A stretch of DNA of 64,000 nt from SIG622 sp045652245 (GTDB lineage: Bacteria; Bacillota; Clostridia; Oscillospirales; CAG-382): positions 33,756 through 97,755 of the forward strand of contig JAZRTY010000034.1 in NCBI GenBank assembly GCA_045652245.1. The letters run 5' to 3'. The notes under the pieces are model-generated. The model saw nothing but the letters and a program-made list of their open reading frames with translations. It did no database searches and had not been told where the DNA came from. The translations under genes were made by a program, and so were the position numbers. Shown here in pieces: positions 51,365-61,462 of this stretch. Within the stretch, counting starts at the first letter, position 1; every line of letters starts with the position of its first letter.

Positions 51365-53449
51365 TCAGAGTCCCCGTACCTTTTTCAAGGTTTCGGAGCG
51401 TTCCAAATCTACTTTACCACTCATTTTATTGAGTTTGATTTTCATTACGGAATTACCGTTTTTAATAAGCTCGCAAAGTCCCATTTCAGCAAATATATCG
51501 ATTATTATCGCAAAAATCGGAAATTCCAATTCATATTTTATCTTAGAAGAAATAAGATTTACAAGGGCATATCCGTTTATATAATCGCAAAGCAATTCTT
51601 CATTATTGTTAAGGAAAGTATATACTGCACGACACAACCCTATACTCGGTGCAAGCTCGGGATGCTCACCACCAAGAAGCTTTATATAGAATTCCTCCTG
51701 AAAGGCATTTCTTCTTGCATCATCTCTGCACAGTCTTATATCCTTTATAAGAAGCTGTGGGCTTCGAATTCCTCGAAATTCGTTAATTTCAAGATTAAAT
51801 GCAATATCAATAAGGCCTGATTTCGGAACAATAAAGTTATCGGGACAAAATCCAAAATAGAGTCCTTCAAAATTTACTCCGTCTTTATTCAAAATAACTT
51901 TCGTATGCTTATTCTGACCGAGAGAAATTACATCCATTACCCTGACATCACGCATATACAGAAGTGGCACAGGATTACCCTTACCATATGGCTCGAGGCT
52001 CTCGATTTCTTCGCACAATTCAAGTGTTATTTCGTCACCCTTTATTTCGGCATCAATTTCAATGCTGCCGCTTTGCATTTCCTGAGTAATTCTGTCTCTT
52101 GCAAAATTGTTTATTCTCTCTTTAAATTCAGCAATATTTACACTTTCGATTGTAAGTCCTGCGGCAAGCTCGTGGCCACCACTTTTTACGAGAATATCAC
52201 GCATTTCGTATATTGCTTCGTTTATATTAAAGCCGGGAATACTTCTGGCAGACCCTTTACCTATCCCGTCCTCAAGACAAATAAGAATACTCGGAAGTCC
52301 ATACTTTTCTGTGATTTTTGAAGCAACAATACCTACAACACCATGATGCCAGTTTTCTCCTGAAACGACAATAACTTTATCATTTTCAAAATCGTGCTGC
52401 TGTGATATTTTAGCAAGCGCTTCGTTATATATTCTGTTTTCTATATATTGACGCTCTCTGTTCTTACTGCATAATTCGTCTGCAGTTTTCAGACAATCAA
52501 AATAGTTGTCGCAGATTAAAAGCTCAACTGCTTTTTCTGCTTCACCAATTCTTCCTGCAGCATTAAGACGGGGGGCAACGGTAAATCCAATAGTTGATGT
52601 TTTAATTTTCCGATCCCCACTTTTATTTTTCTCAAAAGAAGCCTCGTCAAGTAATGCCATAACGCCTGCACTTGAGCCTTCGGAAAACATTTTGAGTCCT
52701 CTTGCGACAATCTGACGGTTTTCGTCAACAAGTGGCATTACATCAGAAATTGTCCCAAGCGAAACCAAATCTATGTATCTGTTATAAAAGTCGTCTGAAA
52801 GATCATCCCCCTCAAGGGCGCAAATAAGCTTAAATACTACTCCAACTCCTGCAAGATTTACAAAGGGGTACTCGTTATCCGGTCTTTGTGGGTTTACAAC
52901 TGCACAACACTTTGGTAATTCACCTCTGCACTCGTGATGGTCTGTAACAACCACATCTATTCCAAGTTCACCTGCATATTCGATTTCGTCATTTGCACAA
53001 ATACCGTTATCAACTGTAATAATAAGCTGCACGCCCTGTTCGGAAAGCTTTTTGACAGCATCTATATTCATTCCATACCCTTGCGTCAGACGTTTCGGAA
53101 TATAATATGTAACATCTGCCATTTTAGAGTGCAAATATCTGTAAAGAGTTGCAATTGAAGTTATGCCATCGACATCATAGTCGCCGTAGATACAGATTTT
53201 TTCGTTATTCTTTATAGCTGCCCTGATTCTGTTTACTGCCTTATCCATATCACACAGAAGATACGGATTATAAAGATAAAGCGCTTCTGTATTCATAAAC
53301 CATCTGGCGCTAACCGCATCTTTAATCCCTCTACGGACAAGTGCCATTGCAAGAACCTCGGATATTTTAAGTTCCGAACAAAGCTTTTCTATGACCGAAA
53401 AGTCATATTCAGGCAGTATCCACTTTTTATTGCTACAAAACAAATTCAT
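51365..53449 (-). CDS. recJ: Single-stranded-DNA exonuclease RecJ
   Basis: 5'-to-3' ssDNA exonuclease of recombination and mismatch repair. The DHH motifs are in place: IYGDYDVDG (motif I), VVTDHHEC (motif III), PRLNAAGRIGEAEKAVELL, and the DHHA1 region with SGGHELAAGLTIE. An OB fold follows, and a ~110-residue C-terminal helical domain as in Firmicutes RecJ. The 694 residues are normal. It follows rseC by 16 bp. Confidence 0.95.
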   Translation of the reverse strand: MNLFCSNKKWILPEYDFSVIEKLCSELKISEVLAMALVRRGIKDAVSARWFMNTEALYLYNPYLLCDMDKAVNRIRAAIKNNEKICIYGDYDVDGITSIATLYRYLHSKMADVTYYIPKRLTQGYGMNIDAVKKLSEQGVQLIITVDNGICANDEIEYAGELGIDVVVTDHHECRGELPKCCAVVNPQRPDNEYPFVNLAGVGVVFKLICALEGDDLSDDFYNRYIDLVSLGTISDVMPLVDENRQIVARGLKMFSEGSSAGVMALLDEASFEKNKSGDRKIKTSTIGFTVAPRLNAAGRIGEAEKAVELLICDNYFDCLKTADELCSKNRERQYIENRIYNEALAKISQQHDFENDKVIVVSGENWHHGVVGIVASKITEKYGLPSILICLEDGIGKGSARSIPGFNINEAIYEMRDILVKSGGHELAAGLTIESVNIAEFKERINNFARDRITQEMQSGSIEIDAEIKGDEITLELCEEIESLEPYGKGNPVPLLYMRDVRVMDVISLGQNKHTKVILNKDGVNFEGLYFGFCPDNFIVPKSGLIDIAFNLEINEFRGIRSPQLLIKDIRLCRDDARRNAFQEEFYIKLLGGEHPELAPSIGLCRAVYTFLNNNEELLCDYINGYALVNLISSKIKYELEFPIFAIIIDIFAEMGLCELIKNGNSVMKIKLNKMSGKVDLERSETLKKVRGL

Positions 53450-53465
53450 TTCTTTATTTCTCCCA

Positions 53466-53906
53466 TTAGTTATCCCCGTATGTGTTCAATATTTCGCTTA
53501 TATTGACATTCACTTTTTTTGAAAGATATTTATCCAGACCGAAGAACAATCCGAAAAATGAAGCGATAAAGAAACTTACAGAAATTATATACGGCAAGCT
53601 ATCACTTGCACTTAAAAGATTTATTGTAAAATACGATAAAAAGCCAATTACAATCGGAAGTATAAAAACACAAAAAGCAACCCCGAGTGATAAAATCGAA
53701 GAAGTCGTAAGGCGAACAGTATCTCCTGCTTTTGCATTACACAGATTGTTTGCACGAAGAATTGATTTTTCACTTTTTCCACAACCCGTAAGTACGCCTG
53801 CAGCACAAGAATTCTTGCTGTGGCACGAACTGCAGGCTGAATTTCTAACAACCTCAACTACTGCAATTTTTTCCTCTGTCGAAATTACTTTTCCTGTTTG
53901 TTCCAT
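53466..53906 (-). CDS. rseC: RseC-family (SoxR-reducing system) protein
   Basis: A 146-residue membrane protein: a cytosolic N-terminal domain with the RseC cysteine set CSSCHSKNSCAAGVLTGCG, then two membrane helices and a short tail. In Clostridia it is usually found alone or near rnf genes, perhaps acting in redox control of Fe-S systems; no rnf genes are in the window. GGAGATAA precedes ATG 53906. Confidence 0.88.
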   Translation of the reverse strand: MEQTGKVISTEEKIAVVEVVRNSACSSCHSKNSCAAGVLTGCGKSEKSILRANNLCNAKAGDTVRLTTSSILSLGVAFCVFILPIVIGFLSYFTINLLSASDSLPYIISVSFFIASFFGLFFGLDKYLSKKVNVNISEILNTYGDN

Positions 53907-53936
53907 ATTATCTCCATTTTTTGCACCAAGGCAAAA

Positions 53937-55574
53937 TCAGTTATTCTTATTTAAAAAGCTGAGTGCGCAGCGTATCCCGTCAACAGCAGCACTTGTTATT
54001 CCTCCGGCATAACCTGCACCCTCACCACAGGTATAGATACAATCAAAGCCGACAGCATTTCTTTCTTCGTTTCTCGGAAGCTTTACGGGAGATGAGGTTC
54101 TCGTTTCGGGAGCCGTCAAAACTGCAGCATTCGACGAAAAACCTTTGATTTTGTTTTCAAAGTTACAAAGTCCGAATTTTAGTGTTTCCGAAACAAATGA
54201 CGGAAAAATATCAGCTATTGGTTTGACTTCTGTTTTTCCGGTATATGACGGCAACACATTTGTAGGATTACTGCTTCCTTTACCTAAAAAGCCACCTACT
54301 GTCTGAATAGGAGCAGCGCCACAATTACCTGCTATTTTATATGCATCCCGTTCGATTTTTTCCTGAAATTCTATCGCACCAAAGGGCGTGTTTCCAAAGT
54401 CCTCCGGCATTACTGAAACTGCAATTGCACAGTTAGCATTTTTGCCGTCTCTTTCACTATAGCTCATACCGTTTGTAACTATCTGTCCATTTTCACTGGC
54501 AGATGCAACAACAGTCCCTCCCGGACACATACAAAATGTATATACAGCACGGCTTCCACAATGTGCCGAGAGGGCATATTCACCTTTCGGAAGTGCAATG
54601 TGCCCTGCAAAATCGCCATAAAGTGATTTATCAATTTCTGACTGCAGATGCTCTATTCTGAGACCTACCGAAAACGCCTTGGCAGAAATTTCAACTCCTT
54701 TTTGAGAAAGCATCCTGAAGGTATTTCTTGCACTGTGGCCGATAGCTAAAAAGAGAGCATTTGTACTGATTGATGTCATCTCACCGTTTATTCCGATTTT
54801 AACTCTGCGTCTGTCAGAAGAAAACTCAAGGCTTGTAAGCTCGGACATAAAATGAACCTGCCCACCGAGAGCTATTATTTCCTGTCTTATACTTTTTACG
54901 ATACTGCGAAGCCTGTCAGTGCCGATATGGGGCTTTGCATTTACAAGTATATCAGGAGCAGCACCGTGTTTTACAAAGGTTTCAAGTACAAAGCTGCACA
55001 GAGGGTCATTTATTCGTGTAAGCAGCTTTCCGTCAGAAAATGTCCCTGCACCGCCTTCTCCGAATTGCACGTTGGATTTTTCAGACAGAATCCCCTCATT
55101 CCAATACCTTTCAACATCACGTACTCTGCCTTCAACATCTGCACCACGTTCAAGTACAATAGGTCTTGCACCTGCTCTTGCAAGAATCAAAGCTATAAAA
55201 ATCCCACACGGGCCAAAGCCACACACCACAGGACGTTCTGTTGCGTAAAAATCGGGTATTACAAGCTCTTCTTCATTTGAAATTGTTATATTTTCTTTTT
55301 TGCATATATCACAAAGCTTCTCGTATTCTATACAGTTTGCGGCACTCCCCCCATCAAAGGAAAAGGCAATCGAATATACAAAGAAAATTTTTGTTCTGTC
55401 TCTCGCATCTACCGATTTCTTCACTACAGAAAATTGTGGCTTTCCACAATTTCTGAAAAATGCCGACTTCTGTAGAAGCTTAGCTGATTTTTCAAAGGCT
55501 TTATCGTCATATCCGTCGCAAGTATTCATTTGCAGAGCAACTTTGATATTATGAAGTATAAATTTTCTTATCAT
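53937..55574 (-). CDS. FAD-dependent dehydrogenase (COG2509 type)
   Basis: A 545-residue flavoprotein. The FAD-binding GFGPCGIFIALILARAGARPIVLERG motif is found about 120 residues in, after an N-terminal domain typical of this group. FGEGGAGTFSDGKL and the C-terminal GEGAGYAGGITSAAVDG complete the fold. The reaction is unknown; the family is annotated only as NAD(P)/FAD-dependent oxidoreductase. I choose ATG 55574; GTG 55583 is an alternative, and both have poor ribosome sites (AAAAGA). It starts 25 bp after cdaR. Confidence 0.85.
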   Translation of the reverse strand: MIRKFILHNIKVALQMNTCDGYDDKAFEKSAKLLQKSAFFRNCGKPQFSVVKKSVDARDRTKIFFVYSIAFSFDGGSAANCIEYEKLCDICKKENITISNEEELVIPDFYATERPVVCGFGPCGIFIALILARAGARPIVLERGADVEGRVRDVERYWNEGILSEKSNVQFGEGGAGTFSDGKLLTRINDPLCSFVLETFVKHGAAPDILVNAKPHIGTDRLRSIVKSIRQEIIALGGQVHFMSELTSLEFSSDRRRVKIGINGEMTSISTNALFLAIGHSARNTFRMLSQKGVEISAKAFSVGLRIEHLQSEIDKSLYGDFAGHIALPKGEYALSAHCGSRAVYTFCMCPGGTVVASASENGQIVTNGMSYSERDGKNANCAIAVSVMPEDFGNTPFGAIEFQEKIERDAYKIAGNCGAAPIQTVGGFLGKGSSNPTNVLPSYTGKTEVKPIADIFPSFVSETLKFGLCNFENKIKGFSSNAAVLTAPETRTSSPVKLPRNEERNAVGFDCIYTCGEGAGYAGGITSAAVDGIRCALSFLNKNN

Positions 55575-55598
55575 TTTTATCACATTCTTTTATGTTTT

Positions 55599-56882
55599 TT
55601 ACTTCTTTGTAAGAACAACCTTACAGTAATAATCGCCCTTCAGATTTACGTCATCAATATCGGGATAAACCACCTTTAATTTCACATCATATGTTCCCGC
55701 TTTACTGAAGGCTGACATATCTGCTATTGCGTAGATATTTTCCCCCGTAAGCTTAGGTGCTGATGTAAAACTTGCACTAAAGAGGAAGGTTTTACTTTCT
55801 TCGCCTATACTTGCACTGAATTCATCATCAAGGTTTATAAGCACAATATTAGAAGTGGAAACCTCGATATTATTTGCCGTATGCGGCACAATTGTAACTA
55901 TTACATTTTCGTTGCTGTCAACAAGCTCAACTCCGGGAGGTACTACAAGCTCTGCTGCAAACGATGTATTTCCTGAAAATATTGATGGATCGATATTCTC
56001 TGTATAGATTGCATTTATTTCGTCTACAATATCGGCGTTTCCACGGATTTTTACGCTTCCGTAAGAAAGAGAAACGTCATAGCCGAGTATATCGGCATCG
56101 TTATCTTCGAAAGAAACTTCTATCGGAACTGTCTTATATTTATTTACGTTTATGAAAACTTCAATCTCGGTCTTTGAGCATTTTACATATGCGCTGGAAT
56201 ACTTTTCACCCGAATTATCTACAAGATATATTTGTCCTTTGTATTTTGTAGAAGAATTGAGGAATCCGTCAAGCTTTATGTCAAGTGCAGCATGAGAAAT
56301 TTTAGCAATTTCTTCTTCAGGACCTGTTATTCTGATATTTTTAAATTCCGGCACAAGCTCAATTTCGGTATTGAGGTCGGTTGTTCCTCCGGATTTAATT
56401 GAAGGCTCAACAGGTATTTCTTTCTGCGCTGCTTTATCTACATAAACAACAATTGTTCCGGGAACAACCTTTGCGCTGCAGTTTCCCGGCACTTCAACCT
56501 TAAGCGGAAGTGTATATTTTTCGGGAGAATATATTTCCGAGAGATTTGCACTTACTATAATATCACTTTTATCAATACTGTTAACTTCGTTTCGCTTACC
56601 TGTTACAATAACATCAACCTTTGCATTACTGCCTGAAATAAGAGTATATCCTTGCTTTTCAAGTGAAGCAATGTCGCTGTACACAACATCAAGATTATAA
56701 AACTCTTTTTCATAGGTCGGACTTTGCCCTGCAGACACATAAAACCAGACAACCATCGCAGCAAGTACACATACGATTTTTGCGAGGAAGCTTGCACTGC
56801 CACGAGTATTATTTTGCCTTTGCTTTTCCTGTACAGATTCTTCTTTTGTTATTTCCTGTTCGGAATATTTAAAAAATCGCAT
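55599..56882 (-). CDS. cdaR: YbbR-domain protein CdaR, regulator of c-di-AMP synthase
   Basis: A 427-residue membrane-anchored protein: a ~30-residue cytosolic head (EESVQEKQRQNN), one membrane helix (FLAKIVCVLAAMVVWFYVSA, with the WFYVSAGQS that marks YbbR proteins) and about four extracytoplasmic YbbR repeats. CdaR binds and tunes CdaA. The pair cdaA-cdaR is conserved, here 12 bp apart; the usual glmM is missing. Confidence 0.9.
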   Translation of the reverse strand: MRFFKYSEQEITKEESVQEKQRQNNTRGSASFLAKIVCVLAAMVVWFYVSAGQSPTYEKEFYNLDVVYSDIASLEKQGYTLISGSNAKVDVIVTGKRNEVNSIDKSDIIVSANLSEIYSPEKYTLPLKVEVPGNCSAKVVPGTIVVYVDKAAQKEIPVEPSIKSGGTTDLNTEIELVPEFKNIRITGPEEEIAKISHAALDIKLDGFLNSSTKYKGQIYLVDNSGEKYSSAYVKCSKTEIEVFINVNKYKTVPIEVSFEDNDADILGYDVSLSYGSVKIRGNADIVDEINAIYTENIDPSIFSGNTSFAAELVVPPGVELVDSNENVIVTIVPHTANNIEVSTSNIVLINLDDEFSASIGEESKTFLFSASFTSAPKLTGENIYAIADMSAFSKAGTYDVKLKVVYPDIDDVNLKGDYYCKVVLTKK

Positions 56883-56894
56883 ATTCTCCCCCCT

Positions 56895-57815
56895 TCAATT
56901 ATTTTCTGAGTTTTTCTTGTTTTTCTTTCTTGCTTTTTCTGTTTTGTCCTTTTTTGCTATCGGCAAAATTTTCTCGATTGTCTTGTGAACATTACTTTCC
57001 TTCTCTTTATCGACCTCACCTATCATCAGCTCCTCAAGTTTTGATATAAGGTCGCCCTTTGAAAGACCACGTATTAGCTTACCGTCAACTGCAATAGATA
57101 CAATTCCTGTTTCCTCTGACACAACAACTACTACAGCATCCGAATTTTCGCTCATCCCGATTGCAGCTCTGTGGCGTGTCCCGAGAGTCTTGATAATTGC
57201 TTCATTCTGTGACAAGGGCAAGAAACAACCGGCAGCATATACTCTGCAGTCACGAATTATCATAGCTCCGTCGTGAAGCGGTGATTTATTGAAGAATATA
57301 TTTCTGATAAGGTAAGAACTTGGCTGCGCATTTACAACAGTACCACTCTTTATTACATCACCAAGCTTTGTTCCTCTCTCCAGCACAATCAATGCTCCTG
57401 TTTTTTCGCTTGACAGGTCAACTACTGCATCTGCAATAACGCCAATACATCCCGACATCTGTGTTATGAGTGCAGAATCACGTCTTCCCGTTATGCTTTT
57501 AAGCGGTTCTCCACCGACCTTTTCAAGAAAGGTACGAAGCTCTGCCTGGAACAAAATTATAATACCTATAATTCCAACCTGAACAATATTACTGATGATA
57601 AAATTCAGAGCATACATTTCCAAAATACCACTGAACATCATAATTATCAGAATAAAGACAATACCTATTGCAAGCTTTCCTGCTCGTCTGTCTCTTACAA
57701 ACTTATACACATAGTAAAACAGAACCGAGACAATAACGATATCAACAACGTCAAAAAATCTCATTGATGCTATCTGGTTTATCACATATTCAAAAAAATT
57801 CATGATGCCCTGCAT
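56895..57815 (-). CDS. cdaA: Diadenylate cyclase CdaA
   Basis: Makes the second messenger c-di-AMP from two ATP. Three N-terminal membrane helices are followed by the DAC domain with its catalytic DGA (SPLHDGAMIIRD) and RHR (GTRHRAAIGMSE) motifs, both intact. The 306 residues are slightly long because of a Lys-rich C-terminal tail (KTEKARKKNKK). It lies 199 bp from ftsW. GGGGTG precedes ATG 57815; ATG 57803 is an alternative. Confidence 0.96.
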   Translation of the reverse strand: MQGIMNFFEYVINQIASMRFFDVVDIVIVSVLFYYVYKFVRDRRAGKLAIGIVFILIIMMFSGILEMYALNFIISNIVQVGIIGIIILFQAELRTFLEKVGGEPLKSITGRRDSALITQMSGCIGVIADAVVDLSSEKTGALIVLERGTKLGDVIKSGTVVNAQPSSYLIRNIFFNKSPLHDGAMIIRDCRVYAAGCFLPLSQNEAIIKTLGTRHRAAIGMSENSDAVVVVVSEETGIVSIAVDGKLIRGLSKGDLISKLEELMIGEVDKEKESNVHKTIEKILPIAKKDKTEKARKKNKKNSENN

Positions 57816-57954
57816 AATTTCACACCCCTTATATTTTTTCTGTAAATTATTTCAATTTAATTATATCATAAAATAGTATAAAAATAAAGAATAATTTATA
57901 AACTATTGCAAATTTATCGTTATTTTTTATTGAAATTCTAAAATTTTATTATAT

Positions 57955-57992
57955 AAAAATCAAAATCGGCACTAAGTTCAAGTACCGATTTT
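57955..57992 (-). terminator. Intrinsic terminator after ftsW/rodA
   Basis: Reverse strand: AAAATCGGTACT pairs with AGTGCCGATTTT (one G-T pair) around a short loop, then TGATTTTTA. A weak promoter for cdaA (TTTATT, 17 bp, TATAAT near 57858-57863) lies beyond it. Confidence 0.7.
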
Positions 57993-58013
57993 ATAAATAT
58001 TATTTTTTTGCAT

Positions 58014-59471
58014 TTATCTCGTCTTATATGAGTAATTTTTAGAGTTGGAATGTACCGACATTACCAGCGCCAGTGCGAAATACGCACTCAGGAGTGACGA
58101 AGTTCCGTAGCTCACAAGAGGAAGGGTAATTCCGATCGTAGGAGTGAGTCCCACTGCCATACCAATGTTTACGATAAACTGGAAAATGAAAAGCCCAGCT
58201 ACCCCTGCACAGATATATGTGCCGACAGAATCTTTTGCTTTTCCTGCTATTGATATGATTTTCAAAGTCAAAAACGCATAACACAATATAAAAATGACAC
58301 AACCAACAAAACCAAATTCCTGTCCGATAACAGCGAAAATCATATCGGTATGCTTTGCAAAAAGCGCACCCTTTCTTTGAATTGTTGCTCCTTGCATATA
58401 TCCTTGACCTAAAAAGCCTCCGGAAGCTATTGCATTTCTGCTCTGAATTACCTGATGTCCTACATCCAGTGGGTCAAGATCCGGATTGAAGCCGATAAGT
58501 ATACGTTTGCGTCTGAAGTCACCAAGATTCTCCCATATTATCGGGAAGGAGATAACTGCAACAGCTACACTAGCAAGTATATATTTATATTCAATTTTTG
58601 CAACAAAAAGCATAGTTACAAAAATTGCCACAAATACAAGCAGATTTCCGACGTCACTCTGCAGCGCCACAAGCCCGATAATAACAAGGGCGTGAACGCA
58701 TACTGTGAGAAGCCCTTTGATTTTATTGATACTGTCACGCAAAATTTCAAGATGCGAGGCTAAAGAAACAATAAACAAAACCTTTGAAATTTCTGCCGGC
58801 TGAATGTTAGTAATTCCGAAAAAGCTCACCCAGTTTCTGTTTGTCGAACCTGTTACACTTATGCCGAAAATTGCAGTATATATCAGAATTACTACATTAA
58901 GAATAAAAATAAGCTTTGTTCGTTTGGTAATTTCCGTGTAATCGATAAACGGAAGAACAACAACTGCAAAAATGCCCATTAAAAAGCCTGCAATTTGCAG
59001 AAAGTCATATCTTCTGTGTGAAGCCTCTGTAAGAGTTGCGCTATGTACAGCAATTATACCGAATATTCCAATCAGAGCAACAAGACACAAAAACACTATA
59101 TCAAGTTTTTTTATATGTGCGACAATTTCCTTTTTTATTTCGGAATAAAGTCTCTCAATACCACTTTTCGGTGCATTTACGGGTACAGGAGCAGGCGCAA
59201 GCGTCAAGGTTCTGCGAGCCTTCAGCCTTTTACTGCGCAGCATTTGCTTATGGGTGGAGACACTAACAATACCGAGATTTGAATAAAGCTCCTTATTCTT
59301 TTCATTCGATTCGAGTGGTGACATTACTCTGTCGCTTTTTCTGCCACTTTCGGTAATTCCTGTTTTCCTTCTTCGTCTTACCTTTTTTTCGGTAAATTTT
59401 GCCCGAAGCTCGTGACCTTCGTTTGAGGAATCCGTACTTTTAATTTTTACATATTTAATTGAGCCCTTCAA
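58014..59471 (-). CDS. SEDS-family glycan polymerase (FtsW/RodA/SpoVE)
   Basis: Integral membrane peptidoglycan glycosyltransferase with about ten spans. SEDS signatures: GSTNRNWVSFFGITNIQPAEISKV and the C-terminal PLVSYGTSSLL. Unusually, a Lys/Arg-rich cytosolic head of roughly 110 residues (KKVRRRRKTGI, RSKRLKARR) precedes the first span. I choose TTG 59471, because AAAGGTGGTGAG lies before it and a promoter -10 overlaps the first codons after ATG 59513, ruling that ATG out. FtsW versus RodA cannot be settled; the next gene in each direction is not a divisome gene. Confidence 0.9.
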   Translation of the reverse strand: MKGSIKYVKIKSTDSSNEGHELRAKFTEKKVRRRRKTGITESGRKSDRVMSPLESNEKNKELYSNLGIVSVSTHKQMLRSKRLKARRTLTLAPAPVPVNAPKSGIERLYSEIKKEIVAHIKKLDIVFLCLVALIGIFGIIAVHSATLTEASHRRYDFLQIAGFLMGIFAVVVLPFIDYTEITKRTKLIFILNVVILIYTAIFGISVTGSTNRNWVSFFGITNIQPAEISKVLFIVSLASHLEILRDSINKIKGLLTVCVHALVIIGLVALQSDVGNLLVFVAIFVTMLFVAKIEYKYILASVAVAVISFPIIWENLGDFRRKRILIGFNPDLDPLDVGHQVIQSRNAIASGGFLGQGYMQGATIQRKGALFAKHTDMIFAVIGQEFGFVGCVIFILCYAFLTLKIISIAGKAKDSVGTYICAGVAGLFIFQFIVNIGMAVGLTPTIGITLPLVSYGTSSLLSAYFALALVMSVHSNSKNYSYKTR

Positions 59472-59501
59472 ATTCTCACCACCTTTTTTGCCCTTTCTGT
59501 T

Positions 59502-59530
59502 ATTATACAACATTTTTCTCTAAAAGTAAA
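59502..59530 (-). promoter_or_regulatory. Promoter of the SEDS gene
   Basis: Reverse strand: TTTACT (59525-59530), 17 bp, TATAAT (59502-59507). The -10 lies within the first codons after ATG 59513, so translation must start further in. Confidence 0.65.
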
Positions 59531-59663
59531 TAGAGAATTTTCTGTTATATGTAAAAATTATCTGTAAAAGATATACTTTATATTTACAAAATATTCCGGA
59601 ATAGGTAATTTCTTTGATTTATAATGTTATATATACAGGCACTAATAACAGAAGGAGATAAAA

Positions 59664-60272
59664 ATGTACGAAGAAGAAAAAAAATCAATAGTCGGCAGAT
59701 TGTTTACATATTTGATATTCGCTCTCGGTATTTTTGTTATCAGCTGTTTTATTTTTCGGTCATATCGAATGCGCGATATTCCACTTTGTGATGACATACT
59801 TTTCAACGAAAGCACCTATGAGGCTTATAATTCTGACAAGGATAACTTCAAGGTTTACACATACGGACTTCGTAAGCGATTTGAAAGTGTACAGGCAAAT
59901 CAGCTTTTGCAGTTAAAATATATGTATTACATTCCCGATGCCTCTCAAATGCAGGTAACTGTAAAGTATAACACAAGCTATGCTCCTGTTGCAACAAAAG
60001 AACAGCTTCCGTTAAAGCTTGTTTTAAAAGACGAAAAGAGCAACACATATGATAATTTCTTTTACGAATTTGGCGACAAATACGGTTACGGATATATAAG
60101 AATATGCTACGAGAATGTTGTCTTTACCGATGAGAGTGAATATACCTTATTTGTTTACGGTGATATTGAAGGTGAGGAAAAGCTGCTCGGCAAATTTGTA
60201 ATGCAGGATTCACATTCTGCAAGAAGTGAAATAAAATTAGACAAGAAAACGGCACCTAATCTTTTTGAATAA
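59664..60272 (+). CDS. Membrane-anchored protein of unknown function
   Basis: A 202-residue protein with one N-terminal membrane helix (LFTYLIFALGIFVISCFIF) after a short acidic/basic head, and a ~160-residue extracytoplasmic domain rich in Tyr and beta-prone sequence (a possible immunoglobulin-like sandwich). There is no cysteine motif or repeat. GAAGGAGAT precedes ATG 59664. It is a lone forward gene between two reverse-strand units. I do not recognise the family. Confidence 0.8.
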   Translation: MYEEEKKSIVGRLFTYLIFALGIFVISCFIFRSYRMRDIPLCDDILFNESTYEAYNSDKDNFKVYTYGLRKRFESVQANQLLQLKYMYYIPDASQMQVTVKYNTSYAPVATKEQLPLKLVLKDEKSNTYDNFFYEFGDKYGYGYIRICYENVVFTDESEYTLFVYGDIEGEEKLLGKFVMQDSHSARSEIKLDKKTAPNLFE

Positions 60273-60276
60273 TATA

Positions 60277-60312
60277 AAAAAAGTAGCTTTGATAAAACAA
60301 GGCTACTTTTTT
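60277..60312. terminator. Bidirectional terminator
   Basis: AAAAAAGTAGC pairs with GCTACTTTTTT, with A/T runs on both sides. The genes on either side converge. Confidence 0.85.
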
Positions 60313-60327
60313 ATTTATCAGATTATT

Positions 60328-61440
60328 TCAACCAAACAGTTTTTCCACCTTTTTGAGCTTTTCGACGATATTTATGTGTTGCGGACAGCTCTCCTCACAC
60401 TTTCTACATTCGATACAGTCCTGTAGCTTACCACACTTTTCGGAAAGCTCTAAATATTCTGTTTTGATACTCGAAAACACTTCGGGTCTTGAGGTCACTC
60501 CTCTGTTGTATATTTCAAAATAGTCGGGAATAGCAATATTTCCCGGGCATCCGTCAACACAATATCTGCAGGAGGTACAAGGAATGGTTCTTGACGCTCT
60601 TATTATATCGGCAACTTTAAAGCAGACTTTCTTTTCATTTTCAGTCAGGGGCACAAAGTTTTCCATATATGATGTATTGTCATTTATTTGTTCTATATTA
60701 CTCATACCACTAAGCACCATAAACACCCCCGGAAGACTTGCTGCAAATCTTATTGCCCAGGATGCTGCAGACATATCGGGATTAAGGTTATAAAAGAGCT
60801 TTTCTGCACTTTCCGGTACTTTTGCCAATGCTCCACCCTTGACGGGCTCCATAACAATTATTTCTTTTCCGTGCGTTCTTGCAACCTCATAGCAAGCACG
60901 AGATTGTACCTTTGGATTTTCCCAGTCAAGATAGTTTATCTGAAGCTGAACAAACTCAAATTCCGGATGCTCACAAAGAATTTTATCAAGCACTTCCGGT
61001 TTATCGTGGAAGGAAAAGCCAAGTCTTTTGATTACACCCTCTTTTTTCTTCTGAAGTGCATATTCAATTGCTCCGAACTCAGTCGCAACCTTATATAAGT
61101 CGGTTGTCAGACAATGCATCAGATAATAATCAAAATATCCGGCACCCGTTTTCTCAAGTTGCTCGTTAAAAATCCTGTCAACATCTTCCTTGCATTTTAA
61201 AAACGCTATCGGCATTTTTGTCGCCAGTATAAATTTTTCTCGTGGATATCTGTCAACAAGTGCCTTCTTTAACATTGATTCACTTTGTTTGTCATGATAA
61301 AAGTATGCTGTGTCAAAATATGTAAACCCTTTTTCAAGGTATTTATCAACCATTGTATTAACCTGCTCAACATCAAAGCTTGCTTGATTTTCCTTATCAA
61401 GCAGTGGTAATCTCATAAAACCAAAACCTAATTTTTTCAA
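60328..61440 (-). CDS. Aldo/keto reductase with C-terminal 4Fe-4S domain
   Basis: A 370-residue NADPH-type oxidoreductase. The AKR barrel shows the catalytic set FDTAYFYHDKQSE (Asp and Tyr), ILATKMP (Lys) and YLMHCL (His). The C-terminal ~100 residues are ferredoxin-like: CTSCRYCVDGCP and CIECRKCEESCPQ, enough for two 4Fe-4S clusters. This fusion is common in anaerobes; the substrate is unknown. It lies 22 bp after the zinc-ribbon gene and probably shares its transcript. Confidence 0.93.
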   Translation of the reverse strand: MKKLGFGFMRLPLLDKENQASFDVEQVNTMVDKYLEKGFTYFDTAYFYHDKQSESMLKKALVDRYPREKFILATKMPIAFLKCKEDVDRIFNEQLEKTGAGYFDYYLMHCLTTDLYKVATEFGAIEYALQKKKEGVIKRLGFSFHDKPEVLDKILCEHPEFEFVQLQINYLDWENPKVQSRACYEVARTHGKEIIVMEPVKGGALAKVPESAEKLFYNLNPDMSAASWAIRFAASLPGVFMVLSGMSNIEQINDNTSYMENFVPLTENEKKVCFKVADIIRASRTIPCTSCRYCVDGCPGNIAIPDYFEIYNRGVTSRPEVFSSIKTEYLELSEKCGKLQDCIECRKCEESCPQHINIVEKLKKVEKLFG

Positions 61441-61462
61441 GACTTTTCTCCTTTTATAAATA

